Origin: Nitrospirota bacterium
GTDB lineage: Bacteria; Nitrospirota; Thermodesulfovibrionia; Thermodesulfovibrionales; JdFR-88
Length of the DNA stretch: 64,000 bases
Direction of reading: 5' to 3'
Assembly: GCA_021789215.1 (NCBI GenBank)
Contig: JAJYJS010000010.1
Span: 1 to 64,000 of the forward strand
The notes beneath the pieces are model-generated. The model saw only the letters and a list, made by a program, of their open reading frames with translations, made no database searches and was not told the origin of the DNA. The position numbers and the translations under genes are program-made. Each line of letters starts with the position of its first letter. The first letter of the stretch is position 1. Positions 8,373-16,066 of this stretch are shown in pieces.

Positions 8373-9329
8373 TTAAACCCTGCTGACTCTTCTGAAGCCA
8401 GAGCACTCGATGATTTCGAGAGGCGAGTCCCCGGTGATCCGGTCGAACAGGAGGTTCATCCCCAGGTTGTCGCTGGCTATGTGCCCGGCTATTACCGCGT
8501 TTATATGGTTTTTTTCGGCCTCCTTGCGGTGCTCCTCGCTCAGGTGCATGGCGACCACCGTGCCTATGCCGCTTGAGGCCATGCTCTGGAATATCTCTTT
8601 CGCGCCCTCGGTGCCGCCTGTCATGTCCACATAGACCTTCCCTGCCTTGCGCTTTTCGGAGCCAATCAATATATTGGGGCCAGCGCCGTTCAGTGCGCCC
8701 TCATGGTACTCGGGTATTTCCCTGAGCAGTTCCATCACGTCCGAAAGTGAATACGGCTTCTTGCCGTCGAACATGTTCTGAAGGTAGCTGCTGACCATGT
8801 TGTCCGCCACCGTATGACAGCAGATGAAGGGGATTCCCAGAAGCCTTGCGGCGTCCACCGGCCTCGTATGGTTCACAGGCATGAGCCTGCGCTGCACCTC
8901 TTTCACCCTGCCATCCATGAGGTCCTCGGCAACGTTTATCGGAACGCCGTACCTGTTGAGGATGTCGGCCTGCATACCCATCACCTGATAAAGGTTGGCA
9001 TAGGCCCTGCCCTCCGGGTGGTGTGAGATGACCGCGTCCACCTTCTTTCCCCTTGCTCTGAGGGCGTCCGCAAGGAGGATTTCCGCCGTCTCCATGTCGA
9101 TCCCGGCTATCACGGCGCCTATCTCCTCGTCCCCTGCGCCCGAGAGGATGCGCGTGTCGGCATACGGGTTGACGAGGGACTCCATATCGAACAAGGCTTT
9201 ATCTTTTTCCTTGAGCGCCTCGAAGTCCTTCTTTTTGGACTCAAGGAACTTCAGGACGGTCTCCTTACCCCTGGGGTCGTTCTCCATCCCGGCGGCAACG
9301 GCCTTCTTGTATATGTCCCGCAGTTTCAT
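8373..9329 (-). CDS. NIF3-like dinuclear metal-centre protein (YbgI/DUF34 family)
   Basis: NIF3/DUF34 proteins bind two metal ions; their reaction is not settled. The metal-ligand motifs AVISHHPEG, MHLSEEH and AGHIASDNLGMN are visible. At 318 residues it has an N-terminal helical extension (about 55 residues) before the core. Its ATG shares one base with the yqeY stop (TAATG). Placement inside the rpsU-dnaG-rpoD operon is unusual compared with E. coli and suggests co-expression with replication and transcription genes. Confidence 0.85.
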   Translation of the reverse strand: MKLRDIYKKAVAAGMENDPRGKETVLKFLESKKKDFEALKEKDKALFDMESLVNPYADTRILSGAGDEEIGAVIAGIDMETAEILLADALRARGKKVDAVISHHPEGRAYANLYQVMGMQADILNRYGVPINVAEDLMDGRVKEVQRRLMPVNHTRPVDAARLLGIPFICCHTVADNMVSSYLQNMFDGKKPYSLSDVMELLREIPEYHEGALNGAGPNILIGSEKRKAGKVYVDMTGGTEGAKEIFQSMASSGIGTVVAMHLSEEHRKEAEKNHINAVIAGHIASDNLGMNLLFDRITGDSPLEIIECSGFRRVSRV

Positions 9330-9790
9330 TATTTTTTGCCCTCCAAGGCGGAAAGGGCCTCTTTGACCTTGCCGTTCACAAGTTTGCCGTCGGCGGCCCC
9401 TTTGGTTTTTGGCATTATAAGGCGCATCACCTTGCCCATGTCCTTCATCCCCTGGGCGCCGCTCTCCCGGACGGCCCCGGACACGATTGCGTCCAGTTCC
9501 TCCGGCGTGAGCTGCCTGGGGAGATAGACCTTGAGGATGTCAATCTCCTGCTCCTCTTTTCGGGCAAGATCCTCCCTGCCTGCCTTGCGGAACTGCTCCA
9601 CACTCTCCCTGCGCTGCTTCGAGAGCGAGCCGATGATGGACACTACATCCTCGTCCGCAAGCTGGCCGCCTTTTTCTATCTGCTTGTATTTCAAGGCCGA
9701 TTTCAGCATCCTGAGGGTCTCCAGCCTGAGCTTCTCGCCCGCCTTGAGGGCCCCTTTCAGGTCCGCATCTATCTGTTCGGCAAGAGGCAT
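9329..9790 (-). CDS. yqeY: GatB/YqeY domain protein
   Basis: This is a small protein homologous to the C-terminal tRNA-binding domain of the amidotransferase subunit GatB. The sequence shows LRMLKSALKYKQIE, LSKQRRESVEQF and a PRQLTPEEL middle, then MGKVM near the end, all typical of YqeY. At 153 residues it is full length. The family is often found beside rpsU and dnaG, as here. Its precise role is not established. Confidence 0.92.
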   Translation of the reverse strand: MPLAEQIDADLKGALKAGEKLRLETLRMLKSALKYKQIEKGGQLADEDVVSIIGSLSKQRRESVEQFRKAGREDLARKEEQEIDILKVYLPRQLTPEELDAIVSGAVRESGAQGMKDMGKVMRLIMPKTKGAADGKLVNGKVKEALSALEGKK

Positions 9791-9794
9791 CTAT

Positions 9795-9995
9795 TTACCT
9801 GCCTCCATACGATCTCTGCCGCTTGACGGCCTTTTTGCGGGCCGCTATGGCCTTTTTCTTTTTCTTGACACTGGGCTTTTCATAGTGCTCCCTTTTCTTC
9901 ACTTCGGAAAGGATACCCTCGCGCTCGCACTGCTTCTTGAACTTCTTGAGGGCATTTTCAAAGGACTCACCATCGCCCACCCTGATTAAGGGCAT
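9795..9995 (-). CDS. rpsU: 30S ribosomal protein S21
   Basis: A 66-residue, strongly basic protein of the small subunit that helps mRNA recognition near the anti-Shine-Dalgarno region. The sequence opens [20 protein letters not shown] and ends in an arginine/lysine-rich helix, the S21 pattern. It is the first gene of the operon leading to dnaG and rpoD, 4 bases before yqeY. A perfect palindrome overlaps its probable promoter. Confidence 0.95.
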   Translation of the reverse strand: MPLIRVGDGESFENALKKFKKQCEREGILSEVKKREHYEKPSVKKKKKAIAARKKAVKRQRSYGGR

Positions 9996-10036
9996 TACTG
10001 TCTCAACTCCTTTCAGCTCTAAATCGGAAAAACCAA

Positions 10037-10054
10037 GGTAAATTTAAATTTACC
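10037..10054. promoter_or_regulatory. 18-bp perfect palindrome between rpsU and the sulfur-relay operon
   Basis: GGTAAATTTAAATTTACC is its own reverse complement. It overlaps the -10 position of the probable rpsU promoter and lies 67 bases upstream of the -35 of the divergent sulfur-relay operon. It looks like an operator for a dimeric regulator. Which operon it controls, and which protein binds, is unknown. Confidence 0.5.
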
Positions 10055-10076
10055 AGTTAGTACATTCCATAGTCAA
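10047..10076 (-). promoter_or_regulatory. Probable sigma-70 promoter of the rpsU-rpoD operon
   Basis: On the minus strand TTGACT (10076-10071) is followed after 18 bases by TAAATT (10052-10047). The matches are 5/6 and 4/6 to the consensus. The predicted start lies about 45 bases before the rpsU ATG. Confidence 0.4.
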
Positions 10077-10120
10077 GAGGTTAAAAATAAGATTATAAGG
10101 AATCTTTATAAGGTCTTTTA

Positions 10121-10150
10121 TTGACAAGCCGCTTCAAATATTGGTATACA
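10121..10150 (+). promoter_or_regulatory. Probable sigma-70 promoter of the sulfur-relay operon
   Basis: A perfect TTGACA (10121-10126) and TATACA (10145-10150) are separated by 18 bases. The start codon of the first gene is 45 bases downstream. Two copies of TTATAAGG about 13 bases apart lie just upstream, near 10094 and 10107, and could be activator sites. Confidence 0.5.
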
Positions 10151-10194
10151 TTAATACTCTTTTCCTAAAAAAAGCGCCAGAAAGGGAGGTGTTT

Positions 10195-10491
10195 ATGAAA
10201 CTAGGCATTTTCGTAAGCGATTATAAGATTCCCGTTGATACCCTGGACAGGCTGAAAGGCGACGACCTGGGCATCATACTTGTCCTTAATGGGGTTTATC
10301 ACGCCACCATCAAGGAAGCAGGCAAGGCTTCTGACCTGCTCGGGAAGTATTCGCGTGTTTACGCGCTCTCGGAAGACCTTCAGACAAGGGGCCTTACGCC
10401 GGAGCAGGTGGACAGCAAGGTGAAGGTCGTGGACTACGCGGGTCTCGTGGATGTCATCTTCAACGATTTTGAAAAAATAGCTTGGCTCTAG
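10195..10491 (+). CDS. DsrH/TusB-like sulfur-relay protein
   Basis: DsrH/TusB is one of three related subunits of the DsrEFH/TusBCD complex that carries persulfide sulfur. This 98-residue protein matches the fold pattern in LGIILVLNGVYHAT and YALSEDLQTRGL. I chose the ATG at 10195 because AGGGAGGT lies just before it. It contains no cysteine at all, whereas DsrH of sulfur oxidisers has one conserved cysteine. It may therefore be structural only, or belong to a distinct branch. It is the first gene of a four-gene operon with DsrE-, DsrF- and TusA-like partners. Confidence 0.75.
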   Translation: MKLGIFVSDYKIPVDTLDRLKGDDLGIILVLNGVYHATIKEAGKASDLLGKYSRVYALSEDLQTRGLTPEQVDSKVKVVDYAGLVDVIFNDFEKIAWL

Positions 10492-10501
10492 GAGGGCAAA
10501 A

Positions 10502-10861
10502 ATGGGCAAATTGGCAATGGGCGTATATCCCGGCCTCGTGGGCTCGGCCTGCTATGACTTCGCTCTGAAGCTCGCCGACGCCGCCGCGAATAAAGGCCAC
10601 AAGGTAAGCATCTGGTTTTCCGGCAACGCGACCGGTTCCGTAAAGGCTCACCAGAAGCATCTCAAGGACTATTCCACTGGAGAAAAGTACCTCACCTCCC
10701 TTCTGGAGCGCGGGGTCGAAATCTGCACATGCGAGGCCTGCACCATAGCCAGGGGTGTCCAGAAACCCGAGGGCATCGAGAAGATCAAGTGGAGCGCGAT
10801 GCACTGGTACCTGGGTTCCATCCACGCGGCGGACAGGGTCCTCCACATAGGAGGTGAATAA
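10502..10861 (+). CDS. DsrE/TusD-like sulfurtransferase subunit
   Basis: Carries a persulfide in sulfur-relay complexes. The 119-residue protein has the DsrE-type nucleotide-binding-like fold. The cysteine cluster CTCEAC (C75, C77, C80) lies where DsrE and TusD have their active cysteine. It starts 11 bases after the DsrH-like gene and shares an ATGA-type junction with the next gene. Cytoplasmic. Partnering with DsrC and TusA is inferred from the family and from the dsrMKJOP operon 1.2 kb away. Confidence 0.8.
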   Translation: MGKLAMGVYPGLVGSACYDFALKLADAAANKGHKVSIWFSGNATGSVKAHQKHLKDYSTGEKYLTSLLERGVEICTCEACTIARGVQKPEGIEKIKWSAMHWYLGSIHAADRVLHIGGE

Positions 10862-11271
10862 TGGGAGACGTAAAATGCGCATTTCTGGTCCAGAGGCCCC
10901 AGTACAAGGGCGAGACCTCAAGGCTTGCACTCACGCACGCCCTTGCGTATCAGACGGTCGAGATATTGCTTGAGGACGGAGACACCGTCACCCCCACCCT
11001 CAACTTCGTAGGCGAGGGCGTCCTGGGGCTCACGAAGGGGCAGAAGGCGATGGAGGCCTACGGCATCACATCGACTGAGTCCCATCTCAAGAACTGCCTC
11101 CTGGTCGACCTCGACATCTATGTCTGCAAGGAAGACCTCGACAGGTTCGGCATAAAAGAGGACCAGCTCCCCGATGCCGACGAAATGGGCGCCGAGAAGA
11201 AGATAAACGTCGTGCCGTTTTCGACGATACAGAAGAACATGGAAGAGGCAAACCACGTCCTCTTCTTTTAA
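10861..11271 (+). CDS. DsrF/TusC-like DsrE-family protein
   Basis: Third member of the DsrE-fold set. The 136-residue protein shows a first strand VKCAFLVQRP, a helix-rich middle and LLVDLDIYVCKEDLDRFG with Cys89, the position where DsrE-family proteins often carry a cysteine. Its start overlaps the previous stop by one base. In DsrEFH the F subunit is mainly structural; whether that holds here is unknown. Confidence 0.72.
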   Translation: MGDVKCAFLVQRPQYKGETSRLALTHALAYQTVEILLEDGDTVTPTLNFVGEGVLGLTKGQKAMEAYGITSTESHLKNCLLVDLDIYVCKEDLDRFGIKEDQLPDADEMGAEKKINVVPFSTIQKNMEEANHVLFF

Positions 11272-11292
11272 AAACCAAAAGGAGGAATCAAA

Positions 11293-11544
11293 ATGGGCGA
11301 ACTGATTGACGCGACTCCGACCGAGACCTTGGATACGCTGGGCAGGGTCTGCCCCTATCCGCTCGTGCTTACGAAAAAGGCCATTGAAAAACTCGGCAGC
11401 GGCTCCATACTCAAGGTCCTCTGCGACGCTCCGGCGTCCGCGGAAGACACCATCCCCAGGTGGGCCGAGAAGCAGGGATTCGGCTTCGAGATGAGAAAGC
11501 TCGAAGACAAGGGGTACTGGGAGCTTTTCATCCAGAAGAAATAA
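11293..11544 (+). CDS. tusA: TusA-family sulfur carrier protein
   Basis: A small cytoplasmic sulfur carrier that passes persulfide between enzymes. The 83-residue protein has LDTLGRVCPYPLVLTKKAI with the essential Cys20 in the CPxP motif that defines TusA. An AGGAGG signal lies upstream. It is the last gene of the operon and is followed by a strong terminator. In sulfur oxidisers TusA and DsrEFH work together to load DsrC, so the same chain is plausible here. Confidence 0.88.
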   Translation: MGELIDATPTETLDTLGRVCPYPLVLTKKAIEKLGSGSILKVLCDAPASAEDTIPRWAEKQGFGFEMRKLEDKGYWELFIQKK

Positions 11545-11563
11545 GACCCTCCGAGGACAAAAT

Positions 11564-11604
11564 AAAAAGGGGAATGCCAAAAAACATTCCCCTTTTTATT
11601 TTTT
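11564..11604. terminator. Bidirectional intrinsic terminator between tusA and the ferredoxin gene
   Basis: AAAAAGGGGAATG (11564-11576) and CATTCCCCTTTTT (11585-11597) make a 13-bp stem with an 8-base loop. The stem is followed by ATTTTTTTT on the plus strand and by TTTTTATTTT on the minus strand. It can end both converging operons. Confidence 0.92.
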
Positions 11605-11615
11605 TTATTTCTGCC

Positions 11616-11801
11616 TTACATCTCGGTAATCGTTATAGCTCCAGACGGGCAAACGCCGATGCAGCTCTCGCAGAAAACGCACTCAGAGGCCTGGTGCGGG
11701 TCGGACTTGCCGTCGACCATCTGAAAAACGCTGTTCGGGCAGACGTTGGCGCACTCCTCACACCCCTCGCACTTGCTGACGTCAACACTCACCAGATACA
11801 T
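11616..11801 (-). CDS. Two-cluster [4Fe-4S] ferredoxin
   Basis: A 61-residue electron carrier with two cysteine groups, CEGCEECANVCP and CVFCESCIGVCP, each of CxxCxxCxxxCP type. Two 4Fe-4S clusters are therefore expected. It has a strong AGGAGGTG site before the ATG. It lies downstream of dsrP but has its own likely promoter (11891-11919) and is separated from dsrP by a terminator. It may feed electrons to the sulfur pathway; this rests on position only. Confidence 0.9.
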   Translation of the reverse strand: MYLVSVDVSKCEGCEECANVCPNSVFQMVDGKSDPHQASECVFCESCIGVCPSGAITITEM

Positions 11802-11890
11802 ACCTTTTCACCTCCTGGGTTTTATTTGGAGGGGGCGCCTATCACTCCGACCGCCCCCAGAGCGGTCTCAAAAGCCGCTTCAGCTTTTTT

Positions 11891-11919
11891 ATTATCCATC
11901 ATCAGCCCTTTTTTTGCAA
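11891..11919 (-). promoter_or_regulatory. Probable sigma-70 promoter of the ferredoxin gene
   Basis: On the minus strand TTGCAA (11919-11914) and GATAAT (11896-11891) are separated by exactly 17 bases, with 4/6 and 5/6 matches. It lies about 90 bases upstream of the ferredoxin start and downstream of the dsrP terminator. Confidence 0.5.
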
Positions 11920-12005
11920 GACTCGCAGGACCTGCCGCGCAAATACGCGTCCCTGGCCGCGGAGGCCCGGCAAACGGCCATCCCAGGCGCCCGTGCCGGG
12001 CGCAC

Positions 12006-12036
12006 AAAAAAAGGCGGGATTTTGCAATCCCGCCTT
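12006..12036 (-). terminator. Intrinsic terminator after dsrP
   Basis: AAGGCGGGATT and AATCCCGCCTT form an 11-bp stem with a 4-base loop. On the minus strand the stem is followed by a run of seven U. It ends the dsrMKJOP transcript 21 bases after the dsrP stop. Confidence 0.9.
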
Positions 12037-12057
12037 CCGGAAAAAAGCTTCTTTCTC

Positions 12058-13260
12058 CTACTTGGATACGGCCTGGCCCGCGGGCTCTATCTTCTTGTAA
12101 GCGGCCCCTTCGACGTCTTCCTTGACCGATATAGCCACTTTGTAGAGCACGGTCAGCACGAGGAAGCCCAGGGCGTAAACGCCCACGGTGATAATCGTCT
12201 CAGGCAGCGTGGGCCAGTATTCGACGACGTGCTCCATCGGGTTCGGGATGAAGCCGCCGATAACAAGGCCGAAACCCTTGTCTATCCAGAGCGAAATGAA
12301 GACCGCTATGCAGGCCATCAGCAGGAGGTTCTCTTTGGCCCTTATTTTCGGGAATATGAGCATGGCCATCGAGACCACGGCCAGTATGCTCGAAGTCCAC
12401 ATGAGGGGCACCAGCCTGGAGTGGCCGTCAAGCCCCGCATAGAGGTACTTGAACGAGGCCATTTCCCCTGGTATGTTGCTGTAAAACGCGGTAAAGACCT
12501 CCAGGAGCATGAAGAACACGTTTAAGAACATCGCATAGGTGACTATCTTGCCAAGGGTCTGGACGGCCTCCTTGCCGGGGTCGAATTTGGTCAGCTTTCT
12601 CACCAGAAGCGAGAGGATGAGCAGGAATGAAGGGCCTCCGGCAAATGCCGAGGCAAGGAACCTGGCGGCCATTATCGCGCTTAGCCAGAAATGCCTTCCG
12701 GGAAGACCTGCGTACAGGAACGCCGTGACCGTGTGGATGCTGACCGCCCACGGGACGGAAAGGTATATCAGGGGTTTCACCCACTTTGGCGGCGGCACGG
12801 CCCTGCGCTCCGCGCCAAGGGTCGTCCACCCTATGACGATGTTGAGCAGGAGGTAGCCGCTCAGCACCATCGAGTCCCAGAACATGACGGAATTGGGCCT
12901 CGGGTGCAGGATGACGTTCATTATCCTCATCGGCTGGCCCATGTCAACAAAGATGAACGTGACGCACATTATGACCGCGGAGACCGCCAGGAACTCCCCG
13001 AGTATGACGATCCTTCCGAAGGTCTTGTAATGGTGGAGGTAGTAGGGTATGACGAGCATGACGGCCGAGGCCGCAACGCCGACAAGGAACGTGAACTGGC
13101 CTATGTAGAGCCCCCAGGAGACGTCCCTGCTCATGCCTGTCAGGCCGAGGCCGTAGCTGAACTGCTTGAGATAGGCCAGGGTGCCGGCGCCTATCAATGC
13201 AAGCAGGAAAAACACCCAGGCCCAGTATCTTTTGCTTCCGGTTAGCGCTTTCTCAAGCAT
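12058..13260 (-). CDS. dsrP: DsrP, NrfD-type integral membrane subunit of DsrMKJOP
   Basis: A quinone-interacting membrane protein. At 400 residues it has about ten hydrophobic helices typical of the NrfD/PsrC family. It lacks cofactor motifs, as expected. It starts 8 bases before the dsrO stop, is the last gene of the dsr operon and is followed by a terminator. In the family model DsrP exchanges electrons between menaquinone and the periplasmic DsrO/DsrJ subunits. Confidence 0.93.
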   Translation of the reverse strand: MLEKALTGSKRYWAWVFFLLALIGAGTLAYLKQFSYGLGLTGMSRDVSWGLYIGQFTFLVGVAASAVMLVIPYYLHHYKTFGRIVILGEFLAVSAVIMCVTFIFVDMGQPMRIMNVILHPRPNSVMFWDSMVLSGYLLLNIVIGWTTLGAERRAVPPPKWVKPLIYLSVPWAVSIHTVTAFLYAGLPGRHFWLSAIMAARFLASAFAGGPSFLLILSLLVRKLTKFDPGKEAVQTLGKIVTYAMFLNVFFMLLEVFTAFYSNIPGEMASFKYLYAGLDGHSRLVPLMWTSSILAVVSMAMLIFPKIRAKENLLLMACIAVFISLWIDKGFGLVIGGFIPNPMEHVVEYWPTLPETIITVGVYALGFLVLTVLYKVAISVKEDVEGAAYKKIEPAGQAVSK

Positions 13261-14056
13261 TGTTTTCGCTGCCTCCTATCACATAGAAGATGCTGGGCTC
13301 AGTACCCAGTTCGGGCTTGCGGCGTATGGTGTAGGTGGTGGCCAGTATCTTCCTGATTTCCGAGTTGGGGTCCATGAGGTCCCCGTAAACCATCGCCCCG
13401 TTCGAGGCCTCAGCGCAGGCAGGCCCCTGCCCCTTGGCGAGCCTCTCCACGCAGAAGGTGCATTTCTCCACGACGCCTTTCATCCTTGTGGGATACTCGG
13501 GGTTGACCTGCTTTATGAACGGGCGCGGGTCGCGCCAGTTGAAGCTCCTTGCGCCAAACGGGCATGCGGCCATGCAGAACCGGCAGCCGATGCAGCGGTG
13601 ATAGTCCATCACCACTATGCCGTCGGGCCTCTTGAAGGTGGCCTTCGTGGGGCAGACCCTCACGCAGGCCGGGAATTCACAGTGGTTGCACATGAGGAGA
13701 AAGGGCTTCTCCTTGTATGTCTGGTCCATGAACGGGTTTTCAGCGGAGGGGAACGTGTGCTCGTAGTCGTCCGTCCATATCCACTTCACCTCGTCCTTGG
13801 CTTCTCCGAAGTCCGGCACGTTGTGGATGCTGTGGCAGGCCTTGATTATCCTTTTATAGTCCTCTCCGGTCTTTATCTTGCCGGCATCGATGACCATGCC
13901 CCACCGCTTGGCCTCGATGGCATTCGGGCCCTGCTCATACCGGGGCCCCGCTCCGAGCCCGGCATGGCCCGCCTTGTCTATGATAAGCGAGCCCCCAATG
14001 CCCAGCACGGCGGAGAGACCGGCTATCTTCATGAATTGTCTTCTATCCATGCTCAT
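13253..14056 (-). CDS. dsrO: DsrO, periplasmic iron-sulfur subunit of DsrMKJOP (Tat exported)
   Basis: A ferredoxin-like electron carrier with several [4Fe-4S] clusters. The N-terminus has DRRQFMKIAG followed by a hydrophobic stretch, a twin-arginine export signal. Cysteine groups occur as CNHCEFPACVRVCP, CIGCRFCMAACPFG and CTFCVERL, the pattern of NrfC/DsrO proteins. It overlaps dsrJ by four bases and dsrP by eight, so it is translationally coupled. 267 residues is normal. Confidence 0.95.
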   Translation of the reverse strand: MSMDRRQFMKIAGLSAVLGIGGSLIIDKAGHAGLGAGPRYEQGPNAIEAKRWGMVIDAGKIKTGEDYKRIIKACHSIHNVPDFGEAKDEVKWIWTDDYEHTFPSAENPFMDQTYKEKPFLLMCNHCEFPACVRVCPTKATFKRPDGIVVMDYHRCIGCRFCMAACPFGARSFNWRDPRPFIKQVNPEYPTRMKGVVEKCTFCVERLAKGQGPACAEASNGAMVYGDLMDPNSEIRKILATTYTIRRKPELGTEPSIFYVIGGSENNA

Positions 14057-14460
14057 TGGACATTCTCCTTCGGTTGTAAGTGGCAGTCAAAGCAGTAGGG
14101 GTGCACCGCCATGTAGTTATGGCACTCGTCGCAGAACTTCTTCTTGTTGGAATGACAGTGCAGGCATGTGTTCTGCAGGCTGATATTGTACTTCTCCCCC
14201 GTAGAGCTTACATACTCCCTGTTGCCCTGACGCAGGGCCTCGTTCCTCCAGTCGTTCAGGAGCTGCATGTGCTCGGCCCTCATGAACGCCTTCGGTTCGA
14301 CGCAGTGCTTCACGGCCATCTGCCGGATGACCGGCGTGTCAAGCTTAAGGTCCGGCTGGCGGTCGGCTTGCCCGATGTTGTAGAGGAACGGGAAAGTCAC
14401 CAGTCCGGCGAAAACGGCCAGGCCCAGAATTATCTTGCCCCCGTTATACATCCGATTCAC
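14053..14460 (-). CDS. dsrJ: DsrJ, triheme cytochrome c subunit of DsrMKJOP
   Basis: A periplasmic membrane-anchored cytochrome. A hydrophobic anchor spans residues about 9-27. Three heme-binding sites follow: CLHCH, CDECH and CFDCH. A lone cysteine in the KHCVEP segment before the hemes fits the unusual cysteine heme ligand known for DsrJ of Allochromatium. At 135 residues it is typical. It overlaps dsrK by 17 bases. Confidence 0.94.
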   Translation of the reverse strand: MNRMYNGGKIILGLAVFAGLVTFPFLYNIGQADRQPDLKLDTPVIRQMAVKHCVEPKAFMRAEHMQLLNDWRNEALRQGNREYVSSTGEKYNISLQNTCLHCHSNKKKFCDECHNYMAVHPYCFDCHLQPKENVQ

Positions 14461-16063
14461 CTCCCGCGTTTGGTAGAGGTTCGCCGCGCAGGTCGGTTGT
14501 CCTGGGCTTCTCGCCTTTCATGACCAGCGCGTTTGCGACCAGTTCATGAACGCCCGTCACCCCCACGCCGGGAACCCAGTAATTCATGGACGTGGTGAGG
14601 GCCGCCCTGTCGATGGCGCAGATATTGGCGAGCATGTTCACCCCGTACTTGTCCCGCACGAACTTGACGGCATTGGCCCTCGGCAGGCCGCCCCTCATCC
14701 TCAGGTCCATGTCCTCGCCGGCGTTCAGGCCCGAGCCCGAGCCGCAGCAGAACGTCTTTTCCCTGATGGTGTCCTCCGGCATCTCGTAGAAGTTGTTGCA
14801 CACGGCCTTCGCCACGAAGCGGGGCTCCTCGAAGAAGCCCATGCCCCTGGCCGTGTTGCAGGAGTCGTGGAATGTGACCTTGAGGTGGTCGTTCCTGCTC
14901 GGGTCGAGCTTCAGCTTGCCGTTCTTTATGAGGTCCGCCGTGAACTCCACTATGTGCACCATCTTGGTGGACTTCGTGTTTTCGAAGACGGTGCCGGTTA
15001 TGGGCGACTTGGGGACCTCCAGGAAGTCCGCGGGGCCGTTCCAGGTGTCCATGTACTGGTTCAGGACCCTCCACATGTGGCCGCACTCGCCGCCGATGAT
15101 GTACTTGACGCCAAGCCTCTTGGCCTCGGCGTATATCTTGGAGTTGAGCCTCTTTGCCATCTCGTTGGAGGTGAAGAAGCCGAAGTTCCCGCCCTCCGAG
15201 GCGTATGTGCTCCAGGTGTAATCGAGTCCGAGCTCGTGGAAGAGCATCAGGTACCCCATGCAGGTGTATGTGCCCGGGTCCGCGAAGAGGTCGCCCGAAG
15301 GGGTGACGAAGAGTATCTCCGCGCCCTTCCTGTTGAAGGAGGGGTTTACCTTTATGCCCGTTATGGTCTCTATGTCGTCGAGCATGAACTCTATGTTGCT
15401 TGTGATGGTATGGGGCTCAAGGCCGAGGTGGTTGCCCTTCATGTAGCAGGCCGCCACGGGGCCCATCGTCCACTCGATGTTGAGGCCCAGGAGGTTCATG
15501 AGCTCCCTGCCCATTATCGTTATCTCCGCCGTGTCTATGCCGTAGGGGCAGAAGACCGAGCAGCGGCGGCACTCCGTGCACTGGAAGAAGTAGTACCACC
15601 ACTCCTTGAGGACGTTGATGTCCAGGTCCCTGGCGCCGGCCAGCTTGCCCAGCATCTTGCCGGGGGTGGTGAAATACCTCCTGTAAACCGACCTCATCAG
15701 CTCCGCCCTCAGGACGGGCATGTTCTTGGGGTCGCCCGAGCCTATGTAGAAATGGCACTTGTCCGCGCAGGCCCCGCACCTCACGCATATGTCCATGAAA
15801 AGCCTGAAGGAGCGGTACTTCTTGAGCCTGTCGGCTATGCCTTCTAGGACCGTCCCCTGCCAGTTCTCGGGCAGCTTCCAGTCCTCCTCGCCAGGGTTCC
15901 AGTCCCTCGCGTTCGGGAATCCCACGGTGTTGATGCTCTTGGCCTTCGCGCCCCAGCAGAACATCCCTGGCTTTATCTGGACGGGGGTGCTCATCCAGTC
16001 CGTCTTTGGCGGATTGTAGTCTATTGAGCCTATTATCTCATTGGGTTTCATTTCCTTGGCCAT
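14444..16063 (-). CDS. dsrK: DsrK, HdrD-like catalytic iron-sulfur subunit of DsrMKJOP
   Basis: The cytoplasm-facing subunit thought to reduce or oxidise the DsrC disulfide/trisulfide at a special [4Fe-4S] cluster. Two ferredoxin motifs, CVRCGACADKCH and CTECRRCSVFCP, are followed by two CCG-type modules with HDSCNTARG and FCCGSGSG, as in heterodisulfide reductase HdrD. 539 residues is the usual length. It lies 3 bases after dsrM. Confidence 0.95.
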   Translation of the reverse strand: MAKEMKPNEIIGSIDYNPPKTDWMSTPVQIKPGMFCWGAKAKSINTVGFPNARDWNPGEEDWKLPENWQGTVLEGIADRLKKYRSFRLFMDICVRCGACADKCHFYIGSGDPKNMPVLRAELMRSVYRRYFTTPGKMLGKLAGARDLDINVLKEWWYYFFQCTECRRCSVFCPYGIDTAEITIMGRELMNLLGLNIEWTMGPVAACYMKGNHLGLEPHTITSNIEFMLDDIETITGIKVNPSFNRKGAEILFVTPSGDLFADPGTYTCMGYLMLFHELGLDYTWSTYASEGGNFGFFTSNEMAKRLNSKIYAEAKRLGVKYIIGGECGHMWRVLNQYMDTWNGPADFLEVPKSPITGTVFENTKSTKMVHIVEFTADLIKNGKLKLDPSRNDHLKVTFHDSCNTARGMGFFEEPRFVAKAVCNNFYEMPEDTIREKTFCCGSGSGLNAGEDMDLRMRGGLPRANAVKFVRDKYGVNMLANICAIDRAALTTSMNYWVPGVGVTGVHELVANALVMKGEKPRTTDLRGEPLPNAGGESDV

Positions 16064-16066
16064 GCG

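Noticed and set aside
11822-12007. Small open frame between dsrP and the ferredoxin gene
   Set aside because: Its 5' end is in the dsrP terminator and its middle is occupied by a promoter. The last 26 codons have no ribosome site, so it is more likely ferredoxin leader sequence.
14546-15847. 433-codon open frame antisense to dsrK
   Set aside because: dsrK carries all iron-sulfur and CCG motifs. The antisense frame is rich in V, H and R, as expected for a shadow.
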